From: CAWBYL01 sp963793025
GTDB taxonomy: Bacteria; Actinomycetota; Acidimicrobiia; Acidimicrobiales; Acidimicrobilacustridaceae
Length of the DNA: 64,000 bases
Assembly (NCBI GenBank): GCA_963793025.1
Contig: CAWBYL010000004.1
Span: 220,804 to 284,803, forward strand
Reading direction: 5' to 3'
Position numbers and translations under genes: made by a program. The notes under the pieces were generated by a model. That model was given only the letters and a program-made list of their open reading frames with translations. It made no database searches and had not been told where the DNA came from. Positions 1-7,568 of this stretch are shown here, piece by piece; the stretch's first letter is position 1; each line of letters starts with the position of its first letter.

Positions 1-1124
1 GTCTGTACCGCACCGGACTGGACCTCACGATCGAGGCGGCCCTGGTCGCGGTGGCCGACGCCGGGCTCACGCTGGCCGACATCGACGGCATCTCGACCTA
101 CCCGGGGGCCGGCGGCCCCGCCGGGGCGGGGTTCTCCGGTCCGGGCACGCCGGAGGTGCAGGACGCGCTGCGCCTGGAGCTGAACTGGCACTCGGGCGGG
201 CTCGAGGGTCCGGCGCAGCTCGGTGCGGTGGTCAACGCCGTCATGGCCGTCGGCGCCGGACTGGCCGACCACGTCCTCGTGTACCGCACGGTCACCGAGG
301 CCTCCGAGCAGGGGACGGGCGGGCGCCAGGGGATCGGCACCGGGGGAGGGGGCATCGGCGGTTCGATGCAGTGGAACATCCCGTTCCGGGCGTATTCGGC
401 GGCCAACTGGCTGGCCATGAACGCCCAGGCCCACTTCCACGAGTTCGGCACCACCCGGGAGCAGCTGGGGCAGATCGCGGTGAACGCTCGCCGGAATGCC
501 GCCCTCAACCCCAACGCCGTCTATCGCGACCCGATGACGCTCGACGACTACCTGAACACCCGCATGATCTCGACGCCGTTCGGGCTGTACGACTGCGACG
601 TCCCGGTCGACGGATCGACCGCCCTCGTGGTGTCGCGCGCCGAGCACGCGCCGAACGTGGACCACCCGGTGGCCCGGGTCGAGGCGATGGGCACCGCCCT
701 GCGGGGTCGTCCCTCGTGGGACCAGTTCGACGACCTCACCACGATGGCGGCTCGCGATGCGGCGGCCCACCTCTGGAGTCGCACCGACCTCACTCCCGCC
801 GACGTCGACACGGCTCAGCTCTACGACGGGTTCAGCTTCCTCGCCATGGTCTGGATCGAGGCTCTGGGCTTCTGCGGCCGGGGGGAGGGCGGGCCCTTCG
901 TCGAGGGCGGACATCGCATCGCCCGGGACGGAGAGCTCCCGCTGAACACCAACGGCGGCCAGCTCTCGGGTGGGCGCCTCCACGGGTTCGGGTTCCTGCA
1001 CGAGGCCTGCCTGCAGCTGCGCGGCGAGGCCGGCGAGCGTCAGGTCGCCGGGGCCGAGGTGGCCGTGGTGGGCAATGGTGGCGGCCCCATCGCCGGCGCC
1101 ATGCTCTTCACCCGCGAGACCTGA
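1..1124 (+). CDS. Thiolase-like (SCP-x/Ltp2-type) protein, 5'-partial
   Basis: The reading frame is open from the first bases of the window (frame starting at base 3), so the true start lies upstream; about 373 residues are visible. The fold is that of the thiolase-like 'lipid-transfer' family: a VPVDGSTALVVS stretch, a YDGFSF segment and the C-terminal SGGRLHGFGFLHE and VVGNGGGPIAG blocks. The usual thiolase nucleophile Cys is not seen in the N-terminal half, and the C-terminal CxG motif reads GNG, so classical thiolysis looks unlikely. Related actinobacterial proteins (Ltp2 type) are retro-aldolases acting on steroid or acyl-CoA side chains, usually with a DUF35 partner, which would lie outside this window. 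It converges on the CoA-transferase at 1138. The family is fairly certain; the reaction is inferred. Confidence 0.8.
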   Translation, partial: LYRTGLDLTIEAALVAVADAGLTLADIDGISTYPGAGGPAGAGFSGPGTPEVQDALRLELNWHSGGLEGPAQLGAVVNAVMAVGAGLADHVLVYRTVTEASEQGTGGRQGIGTGGGGIGGSMQWNIPFRAYSAANWLAMNAQAHFHEFGTTREQLGQIAVNARRNAALNPNAVYRDPMTLDDYLNTRMISTPFGLYDCDVPVDGSTALVVSRAEHAPNVDHPVARVEAMGTALRGRPSWDQFDDLTTMAARDAAAHLWSRTDLTPADVDTAQLYDGFSFLAMVWIEALGFCGRGEGGPFVEGGHRIARDGELPLNTNGGQLSGGRLHGFGFLHEACLQLRGEAGERQVAGAEVAVVGNGGGPIAGAMLFTRET

Positions 1125-1137
1125 CGTCGACGTCCGC

Positions 1138-2373
1138 CTACAGGATCGCCCCGGATTCCTTCATGGCGCTGATCTCCTCCCAGTCGAGCCCGGCGGCGAG
1201 CAGTGCCGTCTCGGTGTGCTCTCCGTGCTCGGGACAGCGGCTCACCTCGACGGCCTGCTCGTCGAACTGAGCGGGGCTGGCCACGAGCTGCACGTCCTGA
1301 CCGTTGCCGGCGGTCATCGAGGGGAGATAGCCGTTGGCGATGACCTGAGGGTCCTCGTAGAGCTCGTCGAGGGTCTGGTAGGTGGTCCAGACGCCCTTGA
1401 AGTCGGCCAGGGCGTCCTTCCAGTAGGACAGCGGGTGGGCGGCGAAGGCCTCGTCGAGCAGGATCGTGCACTCAGCGCTGTTGCGGGCCCGGGCCGCGGC
1501 GTCGACGAAGCGCTCGTCGGTGGCCATCTCCGGCTTGCCCAACCGGCGCACGAAGTCGTCCCAGAACTTGTCGCTCTGCAACAGGATCAGGCTGATGAAG
1601 CGTCCGTCGGCCGTCTCGTAGGCCCCCACGCCGGGGTTGGACGACTGCAGGCGGTCGCCATCGGTCGGCATCTTCGAGAAGCCGAAGAGCTTCGACGCCA
1701 CGATCAACGGGGAGATCTGCCACATGGCCGTGGCCAGGAGGGAGACGTCGACGACACTCGGTTCCCCGGTGGTGGCCCGCTTCACCAGGGCGGCGGCGAT
1801 GCCCCCGGCGGTGGACAGGCCGGCCATCACGTCGCCGAAGGCCGGACCGGGTTGGCCTGCCGGTCGTCCCTCGGCGGTCTCCGGCATGATCGAGGCGACC
1901 CCGCCACGAGCCCAGAACGACGCTCCGTCGTATCCGCCCTTCTCGGCATCGGGCCCCTTGGGTCCCTGGCCCGTGCCCCGGGCGATGACGATGCCGGGGT
2001 TGCGCTCCCGGATGTCGTCGTTGTCGATTCGCAGCCGACGCCGCACGTCGGGCATGTAGTTGGTGAGGAACACGTCGGCGGTCTCGACCAATCGGAGCAA
2101 CGCCTCGCGGCCGTCGGGGAGCGAGATGTCGATGGCGACCGACTGCTTGCCGTGGTTGGGCTGCTCCATCATGAAGTTGACGCCTCCGGCGCCCCCGGGA
2201 AGCAGACCCGATGTGATCAGCCCCCGCTGGGGGTCGCCGGTCTCGGGGTGTTCGATCTTGATGACCTCGGCGCCCCAGTCCACCAGGACGGCACCGGCGG
2301 ACGGGATGAACATCCAACTCGACAGCTCGATGACGCGGATTCCGTCCAACGGTCCAGGCATGGGGTCGTTCAC
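1138..2373 (-). CDS. CaiB/BaiF family (class III) CoA-transferase
   Basis: About 411 residues, the normal length for one CaiB/BaiF subunit. The N-terminus (PLDGIRVIELSSW) and the later GPAFGDVMAGL segment are family hallmarks; the Asp in FGDVMAG (about residue 180) aligns with the catalytic aspartate that carries the CoA-linked intermediate. The enzyme moves CoA from an acyl-CoA donor to a carboxylic acid in the cytoplasm. I chose the GTG at 2373, which overlaps the stop of the P450 gene as GTGA and implies translational coupling; an in-frame ATG at 2361 is the alternative. With the P450 it forms a two-gene operon, so it probably activates an acid produced by, or feeding, that oxidation. The substrate is not determinable. 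Confidence 0.88.
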   Translation of the reverse strand: MNDPMPGPLDGIRVIELSSWMFIPSAGAVLVDWGAEVIKIEHPETGDPQRGLITSGLLPGGAGGVNFMMEQPNHGKQSVAIDISLPDGREALLRLVETADVFLTNYMPDVRRRLRIDNDDIRERNPGIVIARGTGQGPKGPDAEKGGYDGASFWARGGVASIMPETAEGRPAGQPGPAFGDVMAGLSTAGGIAAALVKRATTGEPSVVDVSLLATAMWQISPLIVASKLFGFSKMPTDGDRLQSSNPGVGAYETADGRFISLILLQSDKFWDDFVRRLGKPEMATDERFVDAAARARNSAECTILLDEAFAAHPLSYWKDALADFKGVWTTYQTLDELYEDPQVIANGYLPSMTAGNGQDVQLVASPAQFDEQAVEVSRCPEHGEHTETALLAAGLDWEEISAMKESGAIL

Positions 2374-3566
2374 CAGATCAGTTCCAGGTTCTCCACCGAG
2401 CGCAACCCCTCGCTGTAGCGCAGGTCGGCCCCCTCCGGGAGGGAGTACTCCGGTACGGCCGCGTGCCATTCCTCGATGGCCACGCGCAGCTCCATTCGAG
2501 CGAGGTGGGAACCGAGGCAGCGGTGAGCGCCTCCGCCGAAGGCCAGGTGCTTGTTCACCGGCCGGCTGAAATCGATGGTCTCGCTGTCGGGCCAGGCCGT
2601 GTCGTCGGTGTTGGCCGAGCCGAGCAGGACGCTCACCGTCGTGCCCTGGGCGATGGGGCAGCCCCCCAGCTCGGTGTCGGCGGTGGTGATGCGCACCACG
2701 CCGGTCACCGGTGTCTCCCAGCGCAGCATCTCCTCGATCGCCGAGGGGATGAGCGACGGGTCGTCGACCAGGCTCTGGCGCTGCGTCGGGTGCTGGGCGA
2801 GGTAGGCGAGGAAGCAGTCGAGTGAGGCGGTGACGGTGTCGAGGCCGGCGAGGAAGAACAGATAGCAGATGTCGAGGACCTCGTCGTGGGTCAGCGTGTG
2901 GCCGTCGACCTCGGCGCTGAGGAAGTCCGACATGTAGTCGTCCTTCGCCTCCAGCTCGCGCTCGACGAGCACGTCCTCGAGGACCTCGTAGATCTTCGCC
3001 CCGGTGGCCGAGACCATCTCGTCGCGCTCGGCGGGGGAGTGGGCGGCGGGGCGGATGATCCCGTCCTTGAGGGCGATGAACTCGTCGCGGCGAGACACGG
3101 GCAGGCCCAGCAGCTCGAGGAAGACGGTGGTCGGGAGCGGCTCGGCGATGGCCGTGTGGAAGTTGCACCGGCCCTCGTCGACGACGGCGGCGATCAGCCC
3201 CTGCATCAGCGCCCTCGTCCGCGGCTCGAGGGCGGCCACCTGCCGGGGGGCGAACAGCGGGTCGAGGAGCTTGCGGTACTTCTTCTGCTCGGGCGGGTCG
3301 ATCTGCAACGGGATGAGCGGCCTGACCTGGCCGATGTGAACGGCGTCGATGCCGGAGGAGTACAGCTCGGGTTGCCTCAGCGCGGCGCGCACCTCCTGCT
3401 CGCCGGCGACGAGCACCATCGTGTCGCTGGTGCCGATCCCGGCGTTGTCGATGGCCATGACCGGGGCGACGCTCCGGAGCAGGGCGAAGCCCTCCTGAGG
3501 ATGGGCCAGCAGGTGAGGATCCACGGCGGCGGCCCCGCTCGGTGGTGTCCGCTCGGCGTCTGTCAT
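2370..3566 (-). CDS. Cytochrome P450
   Basis: A 398-residue soluble bacterial P450. The I-helix oxygen-activation motif AGLDT is at 240-244, the K-helix ExxR at E279-R282, and the heme loop FGGGAHRCLG places the thiolate ligand at Cys350. It needs a ferredoxin and reductase, neither of which is encoded nearby. The start ATG is preceded by GGAGG five bases upstream. The stop overlaps the preferred start of the CoA-transferase by four bases. Actinobacterial P450s next to CaiB-type transferases and thiolase-like proteins commonly act in terpenoid or steroid breakdown; that role is inference here. Confidence 0.95.
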   Translation of the reverse strand: MTDAERTPPSGAAAVDPHLLAHPQEGFALLRSVAPVMAIDNAGIGTSDTMVLVAGEQEVRAALRQPELYSSGIDAVHIGQVRPLIPLQIDPPEQKKYRKLLDPLFAPRQVAALEPRTRALMQGLIAAVVDEGRCNFHTAIAEPLPTTVFLELLGLPVSRRDEFIALKDGIIRPAAHSPAERDEMVSATGAKIYEVLEDVLVERELEAKDDYMSDFLSAEVDGHTLTHDEVLDICYLFFLAGLDTVTASLDCFLAYLAQHPTQRQSLVDDPSLIPSAIEEMLRWETPVTGVVRITTADTELGGCPIAQGTTVSVLLGSANTDDTAWPDSETIDFSRPVNKHLAFGGGAHRCLGSHLARMELRVAIEEWHAAVPEYSLPEGADLRYSEGLRSVENLELIW

Positions 3567-3814
3567 GGGACCTCCACGGCTCGGGTGTCGCCATGTCTAT
3601 CGCACATCTGACGTTCTCGTCATGTAGGACGACGGAGGACCGGTTCGGGCCTGTTCTCCCGCTCGCCCGCCGGAGCGCGACATGCCGTATCGGAGCTTCG
3701 ATGGGCCGGTAGGGCTCGTCTCACGCCGACCCACGGGCGCTGACAGAAACGTCAACTCGTTGCACAGCGTGACCGGAGGAGGGTGCGGTCCCGCTTCGGG
3801 GGCGGGCGGTCGGC

Positions 3815-4945
3815 TCAGCTCGCGACGGCATCGAGCAGACGGGCCACCGCCACGGTGACGTCGTTCTCGATGGCCATCGACGCTTCCGGGGGGAGCAGGC
3901 CGGCGGCGACCATGCGGTCGCCGAGCGGGATGAAGATGGAGCAGAAGCGGACAGCTCCGAAGATCTCCCAGTACTCCGGCGCCCGCACCTCTCGTCCCGA
4001 CGCCGCGGCGTACATGGCGATCATCTCGTCCCGGGTCGGGAAGCCCTCGGGGCGGGGTGCGTCCAGGTCGTCGAAGGACATGCGGTCGAACATCAGCCAC
4101 CAGCCCAGGTCGGCCTCCCCGGGCGACAGGGCGCAGGCCTCCCAGTCGACGACGGCGGCGGGGACGTAGTCCTTCCAGATGATGTTGCCGAGGCGGGAGT
4201 CGCCCCAGATGAGCCCGACCCGCTCGTCGTGGGGGTCGTTGACCGCCAACCACTCGAAGGCCCGGTCGAGCACCGGATGGCTGCGGTCGCCGAGGTGGTG
4301 GTCCACCCACGACCGGTACAGGCGGATCTGGTCGGCCTGGTCCGGGCTGGCATCGCTCGAGCCGTCGAGCCATCCGAGTCCCGCCTCCCGCCAGTCGATG
4401 GCGTGGATCGCAGCCATGGTCTGCAGGCCGGTCTCCACCATGCGGCGCCGCTCGGCCGGCGTGGCCTCTTCGACGACGAAGCCGGCCTGGCTGTAGCGAG
4501 GCGTGTCCGAGGGGATCACGCCGTCCACGAACTCCATCACGAAGAACGGCTGGCCGAGCACCGCGGGGTCGGGCTCGTAGGCGAGCACCGGGGGCACCGG
4601 GATGCCGAAGGGCCGCACCGCCTCCATGATCCGGTACTGGAGGCCCACGCTGCTCGGCGTGGACGCCGTCTGCGGCGGGAAGAGCGGTCCGGTGCCCGGT
4701 TCGATGCGGGCCACGAAGCGTCGGTCGTGGTGCCCTGCGTCGTCGTCCCAGGCGGCGTCGAAGAAGGCGGTCTCGTTGGAGAAGCCGGTGGCCATCGGGA
4801 TCTCCACCCCGCCCACCTGCACGTCTCGGCGGCCGCTCCCCGACGACTCCATCCAGGTGCGCAGGGCGGCGGCATAGCCGCTGCGGTCGATGGTGGTCTT
4901 CGGTGCGTGGACGGTGTCGCTGTCAGCGGACGGGGAACCGGTCAT
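3815..4945 (-). CDS. APH-like phosphotransferase family protein
   Basis: 376 residues with the aminoglycoside phosphotransferase/choline kinase fold. The catalytic loop reads IWGDSRLGNIIW, with Asp and Asn in place and Trp where classical APH enzymes have His. The metal-binding motif appears as VVDWEA. In this actinobacterial subfamily (related to the N-terminal domain of ACAD10/ACAD11) the Trp form is common. Eukaryotic relatives phosphorylate 4-hydroxyacyl-CoAs during fatty acid breakdown, so a role in lipid catabolism is more likely than antibiotic resistance. It lies on the same strand as, and upstream of, the P450/CoA-transferase pair but 250 bp away, so co-transcription is uncertain. 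Confidence 0.85.
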   Translation of the reverse strand: MTGSPSADSDTVHAPKTTIDRSGYAAALRTWMESSGSGRRDVQVGGVEIPMATGFSNETAFFDAAWDDDAGHHDRRFVARIEPGTGPLFPPQTASTPSSVGLQYRIMEAVRPFGIPVPPVLAYEPDPAVLGQPFFVMEFVDGVIPSDTPRYSQAGFVVEEATPAERRRMVETGLQTMAAIHAIDWREAGLGWLDGSSDASPDQADQIRLYRSWVDHHLGDRSHPVLDRAFEWLAVNDPHDERVGLIWGDSRLGNIIWKDYVPAAVVDWEACALSPGEADLGWWLMFDRMSFDDLDAPRPEGFPTRDEMIAMYAAASGREVRAPEYWEIFGAVRFCSIFIPLGDRMVAAGLLPPEASMAIENDVTVAVARLLDAVAS

Positions 4946-5060
4946 GGCCCGACACTAGTGACCGACGTCATCGCCGGGACGGGCCCACTCCCGATGGTTC
5001 AGCACGTCACCTGTGGGGCCACGTACTGAACCAGCTCGGGTGGGGTGGTCCGCGAGCGGG

Positions 5061-7415
5061 TCAGTCGATGGAGAACCAGGCCCGGACCTGGCCCTCGTGG
5101 TCGACGTAGGGCTGGCCCGAGAGGTCGACCACGACCTTGTCGATCGATCCGCCCCGGAAGGGGAAGGGCGCCTCGTACTCGGGCGTCACCGCCGACGCGC
5201 TGTCGCGTCCGACGCAGATCCCGTCGCCGGTGAGGCAGAAGTAGCCGGGCTGGGTGACGATGGTGCCCGAGCCCACCGCCTGGTCGTCGACGTAGAGGGT
5301 GAGCGTGCCGCTCGTGCCCGGCATCGCCGGGTCGGCGTTCGGACCGTCGGCGGCGAACTCAGCCGAGCAGACGTGCGGGCCGACGTCGAGCCGTCCGTCG
5401 GCGACCACGTCCTGGAGCACCGTGCCGATCCAGTTGAACGTGTAGCGCAGGACACCGTCCTTGACGTAGAGGCTGTGGCCCCCGGGGACGCCACCGGCGG
5501 CCCAGATCACCCCTTCGACGTCGGTGGAGTCGACCTTCACCCCGGCGGCGATCGTGTACGAGCGCCCGGTGATCGACGGGCCGGCCGACTCCGGGACGTC
5601 GGCGCAGCGGGGGTAGAAGATGTAGTGGTCGCGGGGGCTCGCCGCCCTCGGGCGCTCGGCCAGCACCTGCTCCAGGGCCGTCCGGTCGTCGATCGGCAGG
5701 CCGTTGTACAGCCCGGCGTTGTAGAACCACAGGCTCTTCAGCAGCTCGAGCCGCTCCGGTTCCTGGGCGGCCAGGTTGGTCGACTGGGAACGGTCGGTGT
5801 CGAGGTGGAACAGCTCCCACTCGTCCTCGGTGAAGCGTCCCCATCCGCTCAGAGGCGGATGCACGGTGCAGGCGATCCAGCCCTCGTGGTAGATCGAGCG
5901 CTGACCGAGCATCGAGTAGAACTGGGTGTCGCGTCCGGGCGCGGTCGGATCGGTGAGAGCGGCGGCGAAGCTCTGCCCCTCGATGGGGAGCTGCGGGTAG
6001 CCCTTCAGCACCTCGGGCGGCTCGATGTCCAGGAGGTCGTAGAGGGTGGGCACCAGGTCGACGGCGTGGACGTACTGGTGGCGCACCTCGTCCTGCGGAT
6101 CGATCTTCCCCGGCCACGACACGATGCACATGTCGGCCACCCCGCCCTCAGCGCCGGCCCACCGCTTCCAGTAGGGGAACGGCGTGTCGAAAGCCCATGC
6201 CCAGCCCGTGTTGTAGTGGTTGTTCGATGCCGGGGTGCCGAGCTCGTCGATGTGGGGGAGGGCGGACTCGGCGGTGTCGGGAACGCCGTTGAAGAAGCGC
6301 CACTCGTTGAAGCTCCCGTTGGGCCCGCCCTCCCCGCTGCCGCCGTTGTCCGAGACGACCACGACGATGGTGTCGTCGAGCTGGCCCGAGTCCTCGAGGT
6401 AGTCGAGCACGCGTCCGAGGCGATCGTCGTAGTAGGAGATGTAGCCGGCGAACACCTCGGCCATCCGGGTGAACAGGCGCTTCTCGTCGTCGGTCAGGGT
6501 GCCCCACGGACGGACGGTGTCGAGCAGCGGCCAGGGCTGCCCGGCGGGACCGGTGCGCTCAGGCTCGCCGTGGGGGTTGATGGCGGAGAGCTGGGTGTCG
6601 GGAGGGAGGAGGCCGAGGGCGATCTGACGCTCGAGGATCCCGGCGCGGATGGCCTCGTACCCCTCGTCGAAGACCCCCTTGTAGCGGTCGGCCCACTCGA
6701 GGGGCACGAGGTGCGGAGCGTGGCCGGCCTGGGGGGCCAGGTACATGTAGAAGGGCTTGTCGGGGTCGATCACCTTGGCGTCACGGATGAACTCGATCGC
6801 CTTGTCGGCCAGGTCGTCGGCCAGGTGGTAGCCCTCGTCCGGTCGCCCCGGGGGCTCGACGGGGTGGTTGTCGTGCACCAGGTCGGGGAAGAACGAGTTG
6901 GTCTCGCCCCCCAGCCAGCCGTAGAAGCGCTCGAAGCCCCGTCCCAACGGCCAGCGGCCCTTGAAGGCGGCGATGTTGCACTCCTCGCCGGGCGTGAGGT
7001 GCCACTTCCCGATGCAGTAGGTGTTGTAGCCGTGCTCGAGCAGCACCTCGGAGATGAAGCCGCTCTCGAAGGGGATGCGCGTCGAGATCCCGGGGAAGCC
7101 GGACGCGAACTCGGCGATGGTCGCCATGCCGTTGGTCGTGGCGTTGCGACCGGTGAGCAGCGAGGCCCGGGTGGGAGAGCACAGCGCGGTGGTGTGGAAG
7201 TTGGAGAACTTCACCCCCCGTTCGGCGATGCGGGCCATGTTCGGGCACTGCACGGGACCGCCGAAGGTGTCCATGGTCGCGTAGCCGAGGTCGTCCCACG
7301 CCAGCACGAGGACGTTGGGGGCTCCCTCTCGGGCCCGAGGGGCGAGGAACGGCTCCCAGTCCGGTGTCGAGTCGCGGATGTCGAGCCCGATCCGGCCCTT
7401 GAACGGCTTGGTCAT
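5061..7415 (-). CDS. Arylsulfatase-type sulfatase, cytoplasmic
   Basis: 784 residues. The sulfatase signature CSPTR is at 79-83, so Cys79 is the residue expected to become formylglycine; the metal-binding DDLG is near residue 41, and TIVVVVSDNGG supplies a second metal site. The last 200 residues (VIWAAGGVPGGHSLYVKDG onward) look like a LamG-like beta-sandwich. There is no signal peptide, so it should act inside the cell on imported sulfate esters. The ATG at 7415 follows GGGGAG at good spacing; a much longer open frame upstream is antisense to the LuxR gene and was ignored. It diverges from that regulator across 153 bp, which makes the regulator a candidate controller. A formylglycine-generating enzyme must be encoded elsewhere. 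Confidence 0.93.
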   Translation of the reverse strand: MTKPFKGRIGLDIRDSTPDWEPFLAPRAREGAPNVLVLAWDDLGYATMDTFGGPVQCPNMARIAERGVKFSNFHTTALCSPTRASLLTGRNATTNGMATIAEFASGFPGISTRIPFESGFISEVLLEHGYNTYCIGKWHLTPGEECNIAAFKGRWPLGRGFERFYGWLGGETNSFFPDLVHDNHPVEPPGRPDEGYHLADDLADKAIEFIRDAKVIDPDKPFYMYLAPQAGHAPHLVPLEWADRYKGVFDEGYEAIRAGILERQIALGLLPPDTQLSAINPHGEPERTGPAGQPWPLLDTVRPWGTLTDDEKRLFTRMAEVFAGYISYYDDRLGRVLDYLEDSGQLDDTIVVVVSDNGGSGEGGPNGSFNEWRFFNGVPDTAESALPHIDELGTPASNNHYNTGWAWAFDTPFPYWKRWAGAEGGVADMCIVSWPGKIDPQDEVRHQYVHAVDLVPTLYDLLDIEPPEVLKGYPQLPIEGQSFAAALTDPTAPGRDTQFYSMLGQRSIYHEGWIACTVHPPLSGWGRFTEDEWELFHLDTDRSQSTNLAAQEPERLELLKSLWFYNAGLYNGLPIDDRTALEQVLAERPRAASPRDHYIFYPRCADVPESAGPSITGRSYTIAAGVKVDSTDVEGVIWAAGGVPGGHSLYVKDGVLRYTFNWIGTVLQDVVADGRLDVGPHVCSAEFAADGPNADPAMPGTSGTLTLYVDDQAVGSGTIVTQPGYFCLTGDGICVGRDSASAVTPEYEAPFPFRGGSIDKVVVDLSGQPYVDHEGQVRAWFSID

Positions 7416-7480
7416 GACGTTGCTCCCCTGAGAGGTTCCCGTGTTGGCGGACCAATGGTGGCTCGTAAGTCCTCGCCTGT

Positions 7481-7505
7481 CGTCGCCCAATGTGGTTGAG
7501 GCGTC
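7481..7505 (+). promoter_or_regulatory. Candidate LuxR-regulator operator (copy 1)
   Basis: This stretch lies in the divergent promoter region between the sulfatase and the LuxR regulator. It begins CGTCGCCCAATGTGG and matches 17 of the first 21 bases of a stretch at 9840, just after the regulator gene. The core CCCA-N3-TGG is half of a dyad that is perfect in the other copy. Shared placement around one regulator suggests its binding site; this is inference. Confidence 0.4.
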
Positions 7506-7568
7506 CGACGGCGGGCCTCGACGGTCGTTCGATCGATCGGACATCGATGGGCGACTACCGTTCGCCAG

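Noticed and set aside
970..2418. A long plus-strand frame opposite the CoA-transferase
   Set aside because: Antisense of a clear CaiB-family gene, no ribosome site and no recognisable domain.
3815..4945. Aminoglycoside resistance kinase
   Set aside because: The Trp-containing catalytic loop and lipid-catabolic neighbours fit the ACAD10/11-type phosphotransferase group better than resistance enzymes.
5013..7499. An 828-codon plus-strand frame opposite the sulfatase
   Set aside because: It reads as Val/Gly/Arg/Glu-rich antisense with no domain; the sulfatase on the other strand has full catalytic motifs.
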